A DNA stretch of 33,511 bases from Syntrophomonadaceae bacterium. Its GTDB lineage: Bacteria; Bacillota; Syntrophomonadia; Syntrophomonadales; DTU052. The notes under the pieces are model-generated. The model made no database searches. It was not told where the DNA came from and saw only the letters and a program-made list of their open reading frames with translations. Shown piece by piece: positions 8,158 through 15,967 of the stretch (position 1 is its first letter; every line of letters begins with the position of its first letter). The translations under genes and the position numbers were made by a program. The stretch covers positions 1-33,511 of the forward strand of contig JAAYEQ010000039.1 of the NCBI GenBank assembly GCA_012728655.1. The letters run 5' to 3'.

Positions 8158-9780
8158 TTAGAAAAGATAGTCTGTAGTTAAGAATTTAGACTTGTGTTCG
8201 CGTGTGATTTCGGCAAACAGGTTTTTATTCAAATCCGTGTTTTTCGCCGCCACCATGGTGCGGATGGAAAAAACCCGCAGAGCGTCGGTTACCGATAAGG
8301 TCAGTTCAGCCGAGTCTTTGCGCCCGGTAAACGGGAAATTGTCAGGGCCTCGCTGGCACTGACAATTGATGTTAACCCGGCAGACCTGGTTGACAAGCAG
8401 GTCGATCAACTCCCCGATTTTATCGGGGTCCTTGCCAAAAACACTCGCCTGCTGGCCGTATTTTGATTCCATGATGTAACGGACCGGGGTTTCAATATCC
8501 GCAAAGGCAGCTATCGGAATTACCGGTCCGAACTGCTCCTCGTGGTAAACCCTCATTTCATTGTTAACGGGTGCAAGAATGGCGGGATAAAACAGGGTTT
8601 GGCAGGACGCGCCCCCGCCTTCATTGACCACCTGGGCTCCTTTTTGCAGCGCATCTTTAACCAGGCCGTCAAGATAGCTGATCCTGTCCATTTCGGGCAT
8701 GGGTGTTATTTCCACCTTGTCCTCCCAGGGCATCCCGATCTTCATATTGCTGACGGCGGTGACGAACCGCTCCATGAACTCATCCGCAATCTTATAATGA
8801 ACAAAGAACATTTTCAGGGCTGTACACCGTTGACCGTTAAAAGATAATGCTCCCAGCAGGCACTCTTTTACCGCCACGTCGAGGTCGGCATCGGCCAGAA
8901 TTATTGCCGGGTTTTTTGCTTCCAATCCCAGGCAGCTGCGAAGGCGGTGCGGCTGGGGGTGAAGCTTTTTCAGCATGCCAGCCACTTTGCTGCTGCCGAT
9001 AAAAGCCAGCACGCTAATCCCACCCGAAGTCATAAGTGGTTTGGCTACTACCTCCCCCTTGCCGTAGACGGTGTTCACTACCCCGGGCGGGAAACAGTCT
9101 CGGAAAATCTCCAGCAGGGGACGGTGAACCAAAACGCCGAACCGGGGCGGTTTAAAGATAACCGGATTGCCCATGATGAGAGCCGGAATCATGGTAGTAA
9201 AAGTCTCGTTCAGGGGGTAGTTGTAAGGGCCCATGCAAAGCACCACCCCCAGGGGTGCCCGTTTGATCTGACCGATAACACCTTCTTCACTGGTAAACCG
9301 GGATGACAACCGGTCGAGTTCTTTAACCGCTTCGATGGTGTCATTGATGTAGGCTATCGTGCGATCAAATTCCGTTTCCGAATGGTGGCGTGACTTTCCG
9401 ATCTCCCACATCAACAGCTTTACCATCTCCTGACGCTGCTTCTTCATCCGGCCGACAAACTCTTTAACGTGATCGATGCGATCGGCGACACTCATGGCAG
9501 GCCATTTCCCGCGGCCGTTGCTGTAAGCCTCAACCGCGGCCCGCAGCGCTTCCATGGCTTCTTTTTCGCCCATCAACGGATAGCTTCCAAGTCGTTTTTG
9601 TTCCAGGCCATTGCCTGTTCTTATAAAAATCGGAGACCGAACCTCCTGCATCGGCCCCTTCCAATGCCGGATTTCACCGTTAATTAGGTACTCGGTCTGA
9701 TGAATGTCCGCAAGCTGATACTCGGTAGGGATATCCGATTCCTTCGGGAAGATATCATGGAGCACACCGTTCATGTACAT
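8158..9780 (-). CDS. Aldehyde dehydrogenase, GapN-like (NADP-dependent non-phosphorylating glyceraldehyde-3-phosphate dehydrogenase)
   Basis: 540 residues from ATG 9780, six bases after GGGGA; ATG 9786 touches the site and is less likely. ALDH superfamily throughout: GPYNYPLNE (cofactor and substrate loop), NPVIFKPP, AFIGSSKVAG, the nucleophile in FNGQRCTALK, and EEQFGPVIPIA. FPFTGRKDSAELTLSVTDALRVFS near the C-terminus is the GapN-type ending. The segment that normally reads LELGGK, with the general-base Glu, reads LGLEAK, so that Glu is Gly and an acidic residue sits two positions later. Family knowledge gives glyceraldehyde-3-phosphate plus NADP to 3-phosphoglycerate; other aldehydes are possible. 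The gene diverges from the aldehyde ferredoxin oxidoreductase gene. Confidence 0.8.
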   Translation of the reverse strand: MYMNGVLHDIFPKESDIPTEYQLADIHQTEYLINGEIRHWKGPMQEVRSPIFIRTGNGLEQKRLGSYPLMGEKEAMEALRAAVEAYSNGRGKWPAMSVADRIDHVKEFVGRMKKQRQEMVKLLMWEIGKSRHHSETEFDRTIAYINDTIEAVKELDRLSSRFTSEEGVIGQIKRAPLGVVLCMGPYNYPLNETFTTMIPALIMGNPVIFKPPRFGVLVHRPLLEIFRDCFPPGVVNTVYGKGEVVAKPLMTSGGISVLAFIGSSKVAGMLKKLHPQPHRLRSCLGLEAKNPAIILADADLDVAVKECLLGALSFNGQRCTALKMFFVHYKIADEFMERFVTAVSNMKIGMPWEDKVEITPMPEMDRISYLDGLVKDALQKGAQVVNEGGGASCQTLFYPAILAPVNNEMRVYHEEQFGPVIPIAAFADIETPVRYIMESKYGQQASVFGKDPDKIGELIDLLVNQVCRVNINCQCQRGPDNFPFTGRKDSAELTLSVTDALRVFSIRTMVAAKNTDLNKNLFAEITREHKSKFLTTDYLF

Positions 9781-9962
9781 CACCATTCCCCACGCGTAAT
9801 GTCCGTTTTATCTTGCTCATAATGGATTCTTTTAATTCCGGCCGTGAAGAGCTTAAATAACAGGAAGGAGTTTCGGCAAAACTACTGTTCAACAACTTAA
9901 GGATTTAATCGATTGCCCAAAAAATCTCATTAAAACCGGTTGCGACGCCCGTGGTTATGAGC

Positions 9963-9990
9963 TTGATTTATTTTTCACAAGTGTTATAAT
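9963..9990 (+). promoter_or_regulatory. Strong sigma-A type promoter
   Basis: TTGATT at 9963-9968 and a perfect TATAAT at 9985-9990, spacer 16 bases. Predicted start near 9997. No gene follows until 10284; a terminator comes after about 110 bases. Confidence 0.7.
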
Positions 9991-9996
9991 ACCCTT

Positions 9997-10106
9997 AAAT
10001 CAATATGACCCCAGGCCGCAAGAGATAGAAAATGGCCTGGAGCCGGCTTTCACATCCCCTAAAGACCCATTAAAACCCACCTCCCCCAGTGTGGGTTTCT
10101 TTCTTT
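9997..10106 (+). ncRNA. Candidate small RNA or attenuated leader of the oxidoreductase gene
   Basis: A promoter at 9963-9990 and an intrinsic terminator at 10073-10106 delimit about 110 bases. It contains a 7-bp hairpin, CCAGGCC (10011-10017) with GGCCTGG (10034-10040) and a purine-rich 16-base loop, then the small palindrome AGCCGGCT (10041-10048). No credible reading frame with a start and ribosome site is present. It does not match the riboswitch or SRP, 6S or tRNA patterns I know. It could be a stand-alone small RNA, or a conditional terminator controlling the aldehyde ferredoxin oxidoreductase gene downstream. Confidence 0.45.
10073..10106 (+). terminator. Intrinsic terminator
   Basis: Perfect 8-bp stem AAACCCAC / GTGGGTTT, 10-base loop, then CTTTCTTT. 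It sits about 180 bases before the oxidoreductase start, so it either ends a small RNA or attenuates that gene. Confidence 0.8.
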
Positions 10107-10283
10107 CCGGCAAAGCTTGCCTTTGATGCTTCGCCGCATAATGAAAGCACCACTTTGACTACTCAATTCGTTTCATGCACCGCAAGGGTAATCCTCCTTT
10201 AGGCAGTTGCCCTATCACCCTGAATAATGGTCGGGGATTAGTCCCAAACTATGAGGAGATTTGGTATAAGGGCGGTATGGGTA

Positions 10284-12110
10284 ATGATAACTGAGGGTAC
10301 AATTAGGGTTTTGACTATCGATCTTGCCAGTAAATCCTGGGAGGTTAAGGAGAGGCCCGATCTTTTTCATTTCTTGGGCGGCGTGGGCATCGGGATAAGG
10401 TTGCTGGATGAAAATGTCCATTACGACCGGGATCCCCTGGCCAGCGAGCAGCCGGTGATTTTCTGCGTGGGCCCTCTTTCGTCAATATATCCGGTGGTTA
10501 CAAAAACCGTCTGCATGTTCCGCTCCCCGTTAACCGACGAACTGGGAGAAAGCTACGCCGGCGGCAGACTGGCTCTGGCCATGGTGTACTCCGGGTACGA
10601 CGCCATAGTCATCAAAGGGGATTCCCCCCGGCCGATATATTTAAGCATCAGCCCGGAACGGATCGAGTTCCGCAACGCCGAACCTCTGTGGGGGGTGGGA
10701 ACCGAGGAGACCGGGAGGTACCTGCGGGAGAAGGAACCGGGACACGGTTTCCGCTCCATAGTAAGAATCGGTCCGGCCGGTGAGAACCTGGTGCGCTTTG
10801 CCAACCTGAACGTGGATACCTTCCGTCATTTTGGCCGCCTGGGACCGGGAGCGGTATTCGGCAGCAAGAACCTTAAAGCGTTGGTGGTGTTCGGCGACCG
10901 GGATTACCCCATCCCCAAAGAGCAGCAGAAAGCCTACCGCAACCTCTATAAGAAGATCCACGACCGGGTAACCAAAACCGACGTGATGGAGAAATACCAT
11001 GACCTGGGAACCACGGTAAACATCCTTAAGCTTAATGCCATGAAAGGCCTTCCCACCCGCAACCTGCAATCGGCCACTTTCGAAAAGGCCCAGGAGATAT
11101 CGGGGGAAGCCTTTGCCGAAAAGAAGCTGATCCGCAAGCTGTCCTGCAGCAGTTGTCCGGTAGGATCGATCCATATCGCAGCCCATCGCCGCCAATTCAG
11201 TGACAAGGGCCATGAATACGAGACGTCACAACTGGCCTACGACCACGAACTGGTCTTTGCCCTGGGCAGCTTCCTGGGCACCGGCAGCCAGGAGGATTTC
11301 CTCACCCTGCTGGAAGCCGTGGAAGACCTGGGTTTCGATGTTATGAGCGCCGGCGTGCTGCTGGGCTGGCTTACGGAGGCCTTTGCCAACCGGCTGGTGG
11401 GGGAGGAGGAACTTGGTACCCGTTTGGAGTTCGGCTATACCGAGGGCTACCTGCATGTCCTGCGGAATATAGCCCGGCCGAAAAATGAACTCTACCGTCT
11501 GCTGGGCAAAGGGACCGAAGCCGCGGCGGAGCAGTTGGGTGGACTGGATTATGCCTGCACCCTGGGGCGTACGGAAATGACCGGTTATCATACCGGGTAC
11601 GGGGCGGTTCTGGGGCAAGCCGTCGGCGCCCGGCACTCGCACCTGGACAATGCCGGGTACTCGCTGGACCAGACCAAAAAGCACACCGACCCGGCTTCCT
11701 TCGTGAAAGCGATGTTCGAGGAAGAAATCAACCGCTGCATCACCAACTGCCTTATTATGTGCCTCTTCGCCCGTTCGGTCTACGATTATCCCACCATCGT
11801 CGAAGCTCTGAGCACCGTCGGGATTAAAAAAAGCGAAGAGGAACTAAAGGAGCTGGCACGGGAAATCTACCGCCACAAGATCATGGTCAAACAAAAGATG
11901 GGGTTCGATTTCCGCAAGCTGCGCTTCCCCAAGCGCTTCTTTGAGACGGAATGCCTCAACGGGATACTGAAGGAAGAAGTAATGCAGGAGATGCTGGACC
12001 TCTATATCCGGGAGGTGGAACAGCTTATGGCCGGTTGGCAGGGTCCTTGGGAAAAACCGGCACCCGTACAGACTGCCGGCGAAGGCCCCCGGCCTGTTCC
12101 CCCTTCGTAA
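10284..12110 (+). CDS. Aldehyde ferredoxin oxidoreductase (tungsten/molybdopterin), with a Cys-to-Ser cluster ligand
   Basis: 608 residues from ATG 10284, eight bases after AAGGGCGG; the frame also allows ATG 10251 without a site. The family is clear: N-terminal domain (about 1-200) with SPLTDELGESYAGG, the pterin-binding FGRLGPGAVFGSKNLKA at about 183-199, then the cluster and C-terminal domains. The enzyme oxidises aldehydes to acids and reduces ferredoxin. The [4Fe-4S] site normally reads CxxCxxxC plus a late Cys. Here it reads CSSCPVGS: Cys288 and Cys291 are present and residue 295 is Ser (TCG at 11166-11168), with the late Cys at about 493 (IMCLF). Serine can ligate iron, so the cluster may form with altered potential. 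The last 20 residues are a Pro-rich tail. No separate ferredoxin is adjacent. Confidence 0.92.
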   Translation: MITEGTIRVLTIDLASKSWEVKERPDLFHFLGGVGIGIRLLDENVHYDRDPLASEQPVIFCVGPLSSIYPVVTKTVCMFRSPLTDELGESYAGGRLALAMVYSGYDAIVIKGDSPRPIYLSISPERIEFRNAEPLWGVGTEETGRYLREKEPGHGFRSIVRIGPAGENLVRFANLNVDTFRHFGRLGPGAVFGSKNLKALVVFGDRDYPIPKEQQKAYRNLYKKIHDRVTKTDVMEKYHDLGTTVNILKLNAMKGLPTRNLQSATFEKAQEISGEAFAEKKLIRKLSCSSCPVGSIHIAAHRRQFSDKGHEYETSQLAYDHELVFALGSFLGTGSQEDFLTLLEAVEDLGFDVMSAGVLLGWLTEAFANRLVGEEELGTRLEFGYTEGYLHVLRNIARPKNELYRLLGKGTEAAAEQLGGLDYACTLGRTEMTGYHTGYGAVLGQAVGARHSHLDNAGYSLDQTKKHTDPASFVKAMFEEEINRCITNCLIMCLFARSVYDYPTIVEALSTVGIKKSEEELKELAREIYRHKIMVKQKMGFDFRKLRFPKRFFETECLNGILKEEVMQEMLDLYIREVEQLMAGWQGPWEKPAPVQTAGEGPRPVPPS

Positions 12111-12292
12111 TCTCGGCCCGCTTCAGCCCCCCTTAAATTCCTTGGCCGTGTTTCCCGCGTTCGGCCGTTCCGGGAGGCTGAACATAACGGCATGGTGTTT
12201 TCCCAAGGACCGCTGTTTAAAACTGCAATCTTAACGTAATGCGTCTTCTCTCCTGTCTCTGCCAAGGGATCCGTTCCGGTTAGGTTTCGTTC

Positions 12293-12535
12293 CTACCTGG
12301 GATTGAACTTAAACCCGAAACGTATCAGGGCATACAGGCTGAGCAAGGCCCAGGCGCCCTCCAACAGTATGAATCCCGCCTGCAGTTCACGAACGGCTAT
12401 AACCATTAGAATACCTGAGCCGATAAAATTCATCAGGTTATACAGCGGGTCCTCGCGGTCAGCTCTTCCCAGCTGCATCAGCGCATAAGCCACAAGTATC
12501 AGCAGTGCTCCGGCCAAAGAAATCCATTGCCACAT
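12293..12535 (-). CDS. Small membrane protein, CBU_0592-like
   Basis: 80 residues, ATG after GGAGGAGAG. Three hydrophobic segments (about 4-20, 33-50, 54-72) separated by LGRADREDPLYNLMNF, a pattern seen in the CBU_0592 family of short membrane proteins with no known function. It stands alone between the oxidoreductase and the CBM protein. Confidence 0.7.
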   Translation of the reverse strand: MWQWISLAGALLILVAYALMQLGRADREDPLYNLMNFIGSGILMVIAVRELQAGFILLEGAWALLSLYALIRFGFKFNPR

Positions 12536-12687
12536 GGTTTTCTCTCCTCCGGTGTTTTTAACTCATTCTATCAGTTTGCCCCTGCGCCTGCGTCCCTCGG
12601 TTTGGCAGGTCTGGAATAAATAATAAGGATAAGGTTAACCGGCGGTGCAAGAATAACACTAAACCTGATAGAAGGGAGGCGTTATAA

Positions 12688-13005
12688 CTGTCCAAAGTCA
12701 ATTTTTCAGGAGGAGTTTCTATTGATCCTTTCCCGCCGGCCGCAGGTGACAGCGTTTCTATAACCTATTCGGGCCTGCTCGCCAAAAGCGGAGCAGACCG
12801 GGTCTTTGCCCATATAGGTTATGGCTCGGGGAAATGGTCAAACATCAAGGATATTGAGATGACCCGACAGGGCGAGCAGTTCGTGACCCAAATCAAGATG
12901 GAATCAGAAGATGTGTTTAACGTTTGCTTCAAGGACTCAGCCAATAACTGGGACAACAACAGCGGAAGAAATTGGAGTGCCAGGATTGCCAGTCGTCGTT
13001 ACTAG
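12688..13005 (+). CDS. Small CBM25-like carbohydrate-binding domain protein, apparently starting at CTG
   Basis: Translating from CTG 12688 gives 105 residues: SKVNFSGG, DPFPPAAGDSVSITYSGLL, SGADRVFAHIGYG, WSNIKDIEM, then NVCFKDSANNWDNNSGRNW near the end. The aromatic residues and the DNNSGxNW ending fit the CBM25-type starch-binding fold. There is no ATG, GTG or TTG in frame before the domain, and TAA lies directly upstream. A strong AGAAGGGAGG site sits at the right distance from CTG, so I take it as the start. There is no signal peptide and no catalytic domain, so the protein is probably cytoplasmic, perhaps binding a storage polysaccharide. Such lone modules occur in clostridial genomes. 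Confidence 0.75.
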   Translation: MSKVNFSGGVSIDPFPPAAGDSVSITYSGLLAKSGADRVFAHIGYGSGKWSNIKDIEMTRQGEQFVTQIKMESEDVFNVCFKDSANNWDNNSGRNWSARIASRRY

Positions 13006-13298
13006 TACCCCTGCTCGTACCAACTCCTCCCCGGTTCCGGTCCGCACCCGCGGGCCGGGACTCTTTTTTCGGCCCTACGAATCCCACAACCTCTACGTGT
13101 TTGAAGGCTTGCGCAATTTTATCATTATCCTGAATCAAGGCAGGACTTGGACGATAAAAGGTACCCTGACCGTCACCTTACTACATCGGGATACATCCCA
13201 TAATCCGCTTCCAAGAGGTGAAAATATCTCCATGTGACTTTTTTACAGCGGATACCCATTTATATAGTAGGCAGATGAAAGCGAAAGGAGTAAAATAG
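13006..13298. other. Stretch without a convincing gene
   Basis: A plus-strand frame (12911-13237) overlaps the CBM gene and runs on with a Thr/Pro/Ser-rich piece and a low-similarity tail. It has no ribosome site at its ATG and its first half is the shifted CBM reading. I treat it as non-coding. TA-rich sequence near 13258-13270 may be promoter-like but is not clear. Confidence 0.4.
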
Positions 13299-13328
13299 AG
13301 CAAGCAAGGGGAAAACCCCCGGCTTGCC
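13299..13328 (-). terminator. Terminator downstream of the NlpC/P60 gene
   Basis: On the minus strand the stem is GCAAG-CC-GGGGG / CCCC-TT-GCTTGC with a TTTT loop, followed by TCTATTTTACT. It lies 44 bases after the stop of the NlpC/P60 gene and fits as its terminator; no plus-strand T tract is present. Confidence 0.55.
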
Positions 13329-13371
13329 CCGGTAGCGGTACGTGGGGACTATCCCCGGCGGCACGTGCCCG

Positions 13372-14100
13372 CTAAGGATAGACTACAGGTTTCTGAGGCG
13401 GGAGCTGGTATTGGGCAGGTATGATCGGGTCGCGAGCTTTGTATTTCTTGACCGGGAAGATCCGACGGGCTTCCAGAAAGTGTTCGCCGTACCACCAGGT
13501 AAAGCTGTTGGTTATACCGATGGCGGTGGGACGCCCGGACACGGTGTGAATTATGCAGGGTTTACCGTTGATCTTTCCCATATATAAGGCAACGTGGCTG
13601 ATGTATCGGTTGCCTTTGGAATCCTTGTTCCAGAACAACAGGATATCGCCGACCCAGAGCTTATCGACTCCAACCAGCTCCCATTTTTTTGTGCTTCCCG
13701 GCTGCAGCCGGGAGTAGACTCCGGCTACCTTTCTTCCCACCTTGTCATAATCCCTGGCCTTGGTGGTTATGTCAAATCCGAAGTCTTTGTAAATCAGGGA
13801 AACAAAGTTGGAACAGTCAATCCGGCCATCCTTCGCATAGTTGGAGTGCCCATAGACCATGTAACCGTTTTCCATATACCAGATGGCCCTTTTGATCAGC
13901 TTCTGCCCCAGCGTACCTTTATAATTTGCAAAAAAGGCCTTGACGATTGGAACCTCGTGCTTCTGGTAAGCCGGCATGTTGGCGTAATACGCGGCTATGT
14001 ATTCATTGCTGGTTTTGGCTGAAACTTCGGGAGCCGCGGTTGCGCCAATGCCTATAAGCATGGCCAGACATAAGCATAAAACCGTTATTTTTCTAAGCAT
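13372..14100 (-). CDS. Secreted NlpC/P60 cysteine peptidase or amidase
   Basis: 242 residues from ATG 14100, five bases after AGGAGG; the GTG at 14106 overlaps that site. A signal peptide (about 1-28, hydrophobic core VLCLCLAMLIGIGA, cleavage near VSAK) sends it outside. The NlpC/P60 domain has DCSNFVSLIY (nucleophile Cys), GDILLFWNK, ISHVALYMG (His) and IIHTVSG (third residue). It likely hydrolyses peptidoglycan stem peptides or related amides. The C-terminal tail is Pro-rich with QLPPQKP. It lies 170 bases after amtB on the same strand, separated by a gap with a second ribosome-site-like element, and is probably a separate unit. Confidence 0.85.
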   Translation of the reverse strand: MLRKITVLCLCLAMLIGIGATAAPEVSAKTSNEYIAAYYANMPAYQKHEVPIVKAFFANYKGTLGQKLIKRAIWYMENGYMVYGHSNYAKDGRIDCSNFVSLIYKDFGFDITTKARDYDKVGRKVAGVYSRLQPGSTKKWELVGVDKLWVGDILLFWNKDSKGNRYISHVALYMGKINGKPCIIHTVSGRPTAIGITNSFTWWYGEHFLEARRIFPVKKYKARDPIIPAQYQLPPQKPVVYP

Positions 14101-14269
14101 ACGCACCTCCTGCCAACAAACTTGAATCGAATCCTTGTACTTGCTTTATCTGCTGCCCTCCTTTCCTCTGGTTTTCTGTGTATTTAACTGGTTCGACCAG
14201 GAGGTGCGCTCCCCTTTAGGTAAATGGTGGCAAGGCTCAACCGGTCCGATAACGGCGGGCGGAAAACGG

Positions 14270-15592
14270 CTAGGCCTGCTCCCCGTGCAGGGCCATATCC
14301 AATCCCATTTCTTCCTCCTCCTCGCTAACCCGCAGGGAGGTAAACAGCTCGATAACCTTGAGGAGCAGGAAGGTTACGCCGCCGGAATAAACCCAGGTAA
14401 CGGCTACCGCCACCAATTGAGCCAGCAGGAGGTGCCAGTTGCCAAAGAGCATACCGTCAGCCCCGGCCGGGTTTATCGCCATGGAAGCGAAGACACCGGT
14501 AGCAATAGCCCCCAGAGTTCCACCCACTCCATGGATTCCGAACACATCGAGGGAATCGTCGTACCCCAGCTTCACTTTAAGCCTGCTAACCGCCAGGTAA
14601 CAAACCGGTGAAACCAGCAAACCAATGGCGATGGCTGCCAGGGGACTGACAAAACCGGCCGCAGGAGTTATGGCTACCAAACCGGCCACGGCACCGCTGG
14701 CGGCTCCCAGGGTGGTGGGTTTACCGTGATCAAGCCATTCGGCCGCCACCCAGGACAGGGCCGCCGCCGCAGTACAGGTATTGGTGACCAGAAAGGCGTG
14801 CGCCGCCAGCCCGTTGGCCGCCAGGGCACTCCCGGCGTTGAATCCGAACCAGCCGAACCACAGCAGCCCGGCTCCGAGGACGGTCAAGGGCAGGTTATGA
14901 GGAAGGATCGGATTATGCCCGTAACCTATCCGCTTGCCCAGTACCACCGCCGCCGCCAGGCCGGCGATGCCTGAACTGATGTGGATCACTGTGCCCCCGG
15001 CGAAATCGAGGGCTCCGAGGCCTGACAACCATCCTCCCTCTCCCCAGACCCAGTGGGCAACCGGATCATATACCAGCGTGGTCCAGAGGAGAATAAATGC
15101 CAGGAAGGCAGAAAACCTCATGCGTTCGGCAAAGGCGCCGGTTATCAGGGCAGCGGTTATGACGGCAAACATCATTTGAAACGCCGCAAAAGCCATATGA
15201 GGAATGGTGGTGGCGTAGGTGCCGCTGGGCTCCTGACCTACCCCGCTGAATCCCAGCCACTCCAGGCCGCCGATCAGGTGCCCGATATCGGGACCGAAAG
15301 CCAGCGAATACCCCAACAGGACCCACTGCACCGATACCAGTCCCATAACCATCAAGCACTGCATCAGTACGCTCAGAACATTCTTCTTCCTGACCATACC
15401 GCCGTAGAATAAGGCCAATCCGGGGGTCATGAGCAGCACCAGAGCCGCACACACCAGGATGAATCCGGTATCCCCCACGTTGATGCCCGCTGTCTCCGCC
15501 GCCCTGACCGGCTGCGGGTTGGAAATTACGAATAAAAATACTGTGCTTAATAACAATATCAACCTTTGTGACCACATTTTAAGCAGTTTCAT
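14270..15592 (-). CDS. amtB: Ammonium transporter (Amt/MEP/Rh family)
   Basis: 440 residues, ATG after GGGAGGG. A signal-like N-terminus (about 1-31) precedes eleven membrane segments. The pore histidines are in GGTVIHISSG and DVFGIHGVGG, and the family stretches DTGFILVCAALVLLMTPGLALFYGGMVR and GLLWFGWFGFNAGSA are intact. It lets ammonium in as ammonia or by facilitated transport. The C-terminus (about 405-440) is acidic with EEEEEMGLDMALHGE, the tail that PII contacts. The PII gene lies upstream on the same strand, as in most glnB-amtB pairs, with a regulated-looking hairpin leader between them. Confidence 0.97.
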   Translation of the reverse strand: MKLLKMWSQRLILLLSTVFLFVISNPQPVRAAETAGINVGDTGFILVCAALVLLMTPGLALFYGGMVRKKNVLSVLMQCLMVMGLVSVQWVLLGYSLAFGPDIGHLIGGLEWLGFSGVGQEPSGTYATTIPHMAFAAFQMMFAVITAALITGAFAERMRFSAFLAFILLWTTLVYDPVAHWVWGEGGWLSGLGALDFAGGTVIHISSGIAGLAAAVVLGKRIGYGHNPILPHNLPLTVLGAGLLWFGWFGFNAGSALAANGLAAHAFLVTNTCTAAAALSWVAAEWLDHGKPTTLGAASGAVAGLVAITPAAGFVSPLAAIAIGLLVSPVCYLAVSRLKVKLGYDDSLDVFGIHGVGGTLGAIATGVFASMAINPAGADGMLFGNWHLLLAQLVAVAVTWVYSGGVTFLLLKVIELFTSLRVSEEEEEMGLDMALHGEQA

Positions 15593-15749
15593 TGTAAACC
15601 CTCCCTATCTAAGAGTTTTTCAGCACACACCGGCAGTCGGCCCGTCGTTCCCTGAAAAAGGATCGAGAGAGGATGTGTCGATGCCGTCGTTTCTCCCATC
15701 CGGAGTGGAACAAGTTCCCGACCGCATTTACGATGGATCCCTCGTAACG

Positions 15750-15803
15750 AAAAAAGGCGCTTGTCGGTGAGTTCACCTCAATTAACAAGCACCTTTGCTC
15801 TTT
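15750..15803 (-). promoter_or_regulatory. Candidate ANTAR-responsive terminator leader of amtB
   Basis: On the minus strand a 12-bp terminator (AAAGGTGCTTGT with ACAAGCGCCTTT, then TTTTTT) spans 15796-15750. Its 5' arm can pair instead with upstream bases as AAGAGC-AAAGGU-GCUUGUU, giving a six-base loop with A at position 1 and G at position 4. These two folds exclude each other. The architecture matches the second hairpin of ANTAR target RNAs, and an ANTAR regulator is coded in the same island. No clear first hairpin was found here. Confidence 0.5.
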
Positions 15804-15874
15804 TTGCATGTTATTCCCGGATGCAGCTTCGCCGGATGTCTTCTCCAGCACCGAAAATCTATATTCCTCTGTGT

Positions 15875-15916
15875 GGTCGAGCTCGACCGCTTCCCCGGGG
15901 CGGTCGTCCGCCGGGG
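15875..15916. repeat. Two adjacent strong inverted repeats after the PII gene
   Basis: GGTCGAGCTCGACC (15875-15888) is a perfect 14-base palindrome. A GC-only hairpin (CCCCGGGGCGG with CCGCCGGGG around a TCGT loop) follows at about 15893-15916. They lie between PII and the amtB leader and may slow or process the transcript. Neither has a T tract. Confidence 0.5.
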
Positions 15917-15967
15917 CGCTGTTTATGCCGCTGCTCGGCTATTCCTTGATGAATCTGCCCTTTTTGT

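Noticed and set aside
10011-10048. Known riboswitch or SRP-like RNA in the oxidoreductase leader
   Set aside because: The hairpin and loop do not match the c-di-GMP, fluoride, Moco, ykkC or SRP patterns I know.
9850-10130. A plus-strand open frame (starting after a TAA near 9854) of about 90 codons running through the promoter and terminator before the oxidoreductase
   Set aside because: No start codon with a ribosome site near its beginning, and it reads through a strong promoter and terminator. More likely chance.
12911-13237. Plus-strand frame of 108 codons after the CBM gene, with a Thr/Pro/Ser-rich part that could be a linker of a frameshifted two-domain protein
   Set aside because: It overlaps the CBM gene in another frame, has no ribosome site, and the CBM protein already ends normally after NWSARI.
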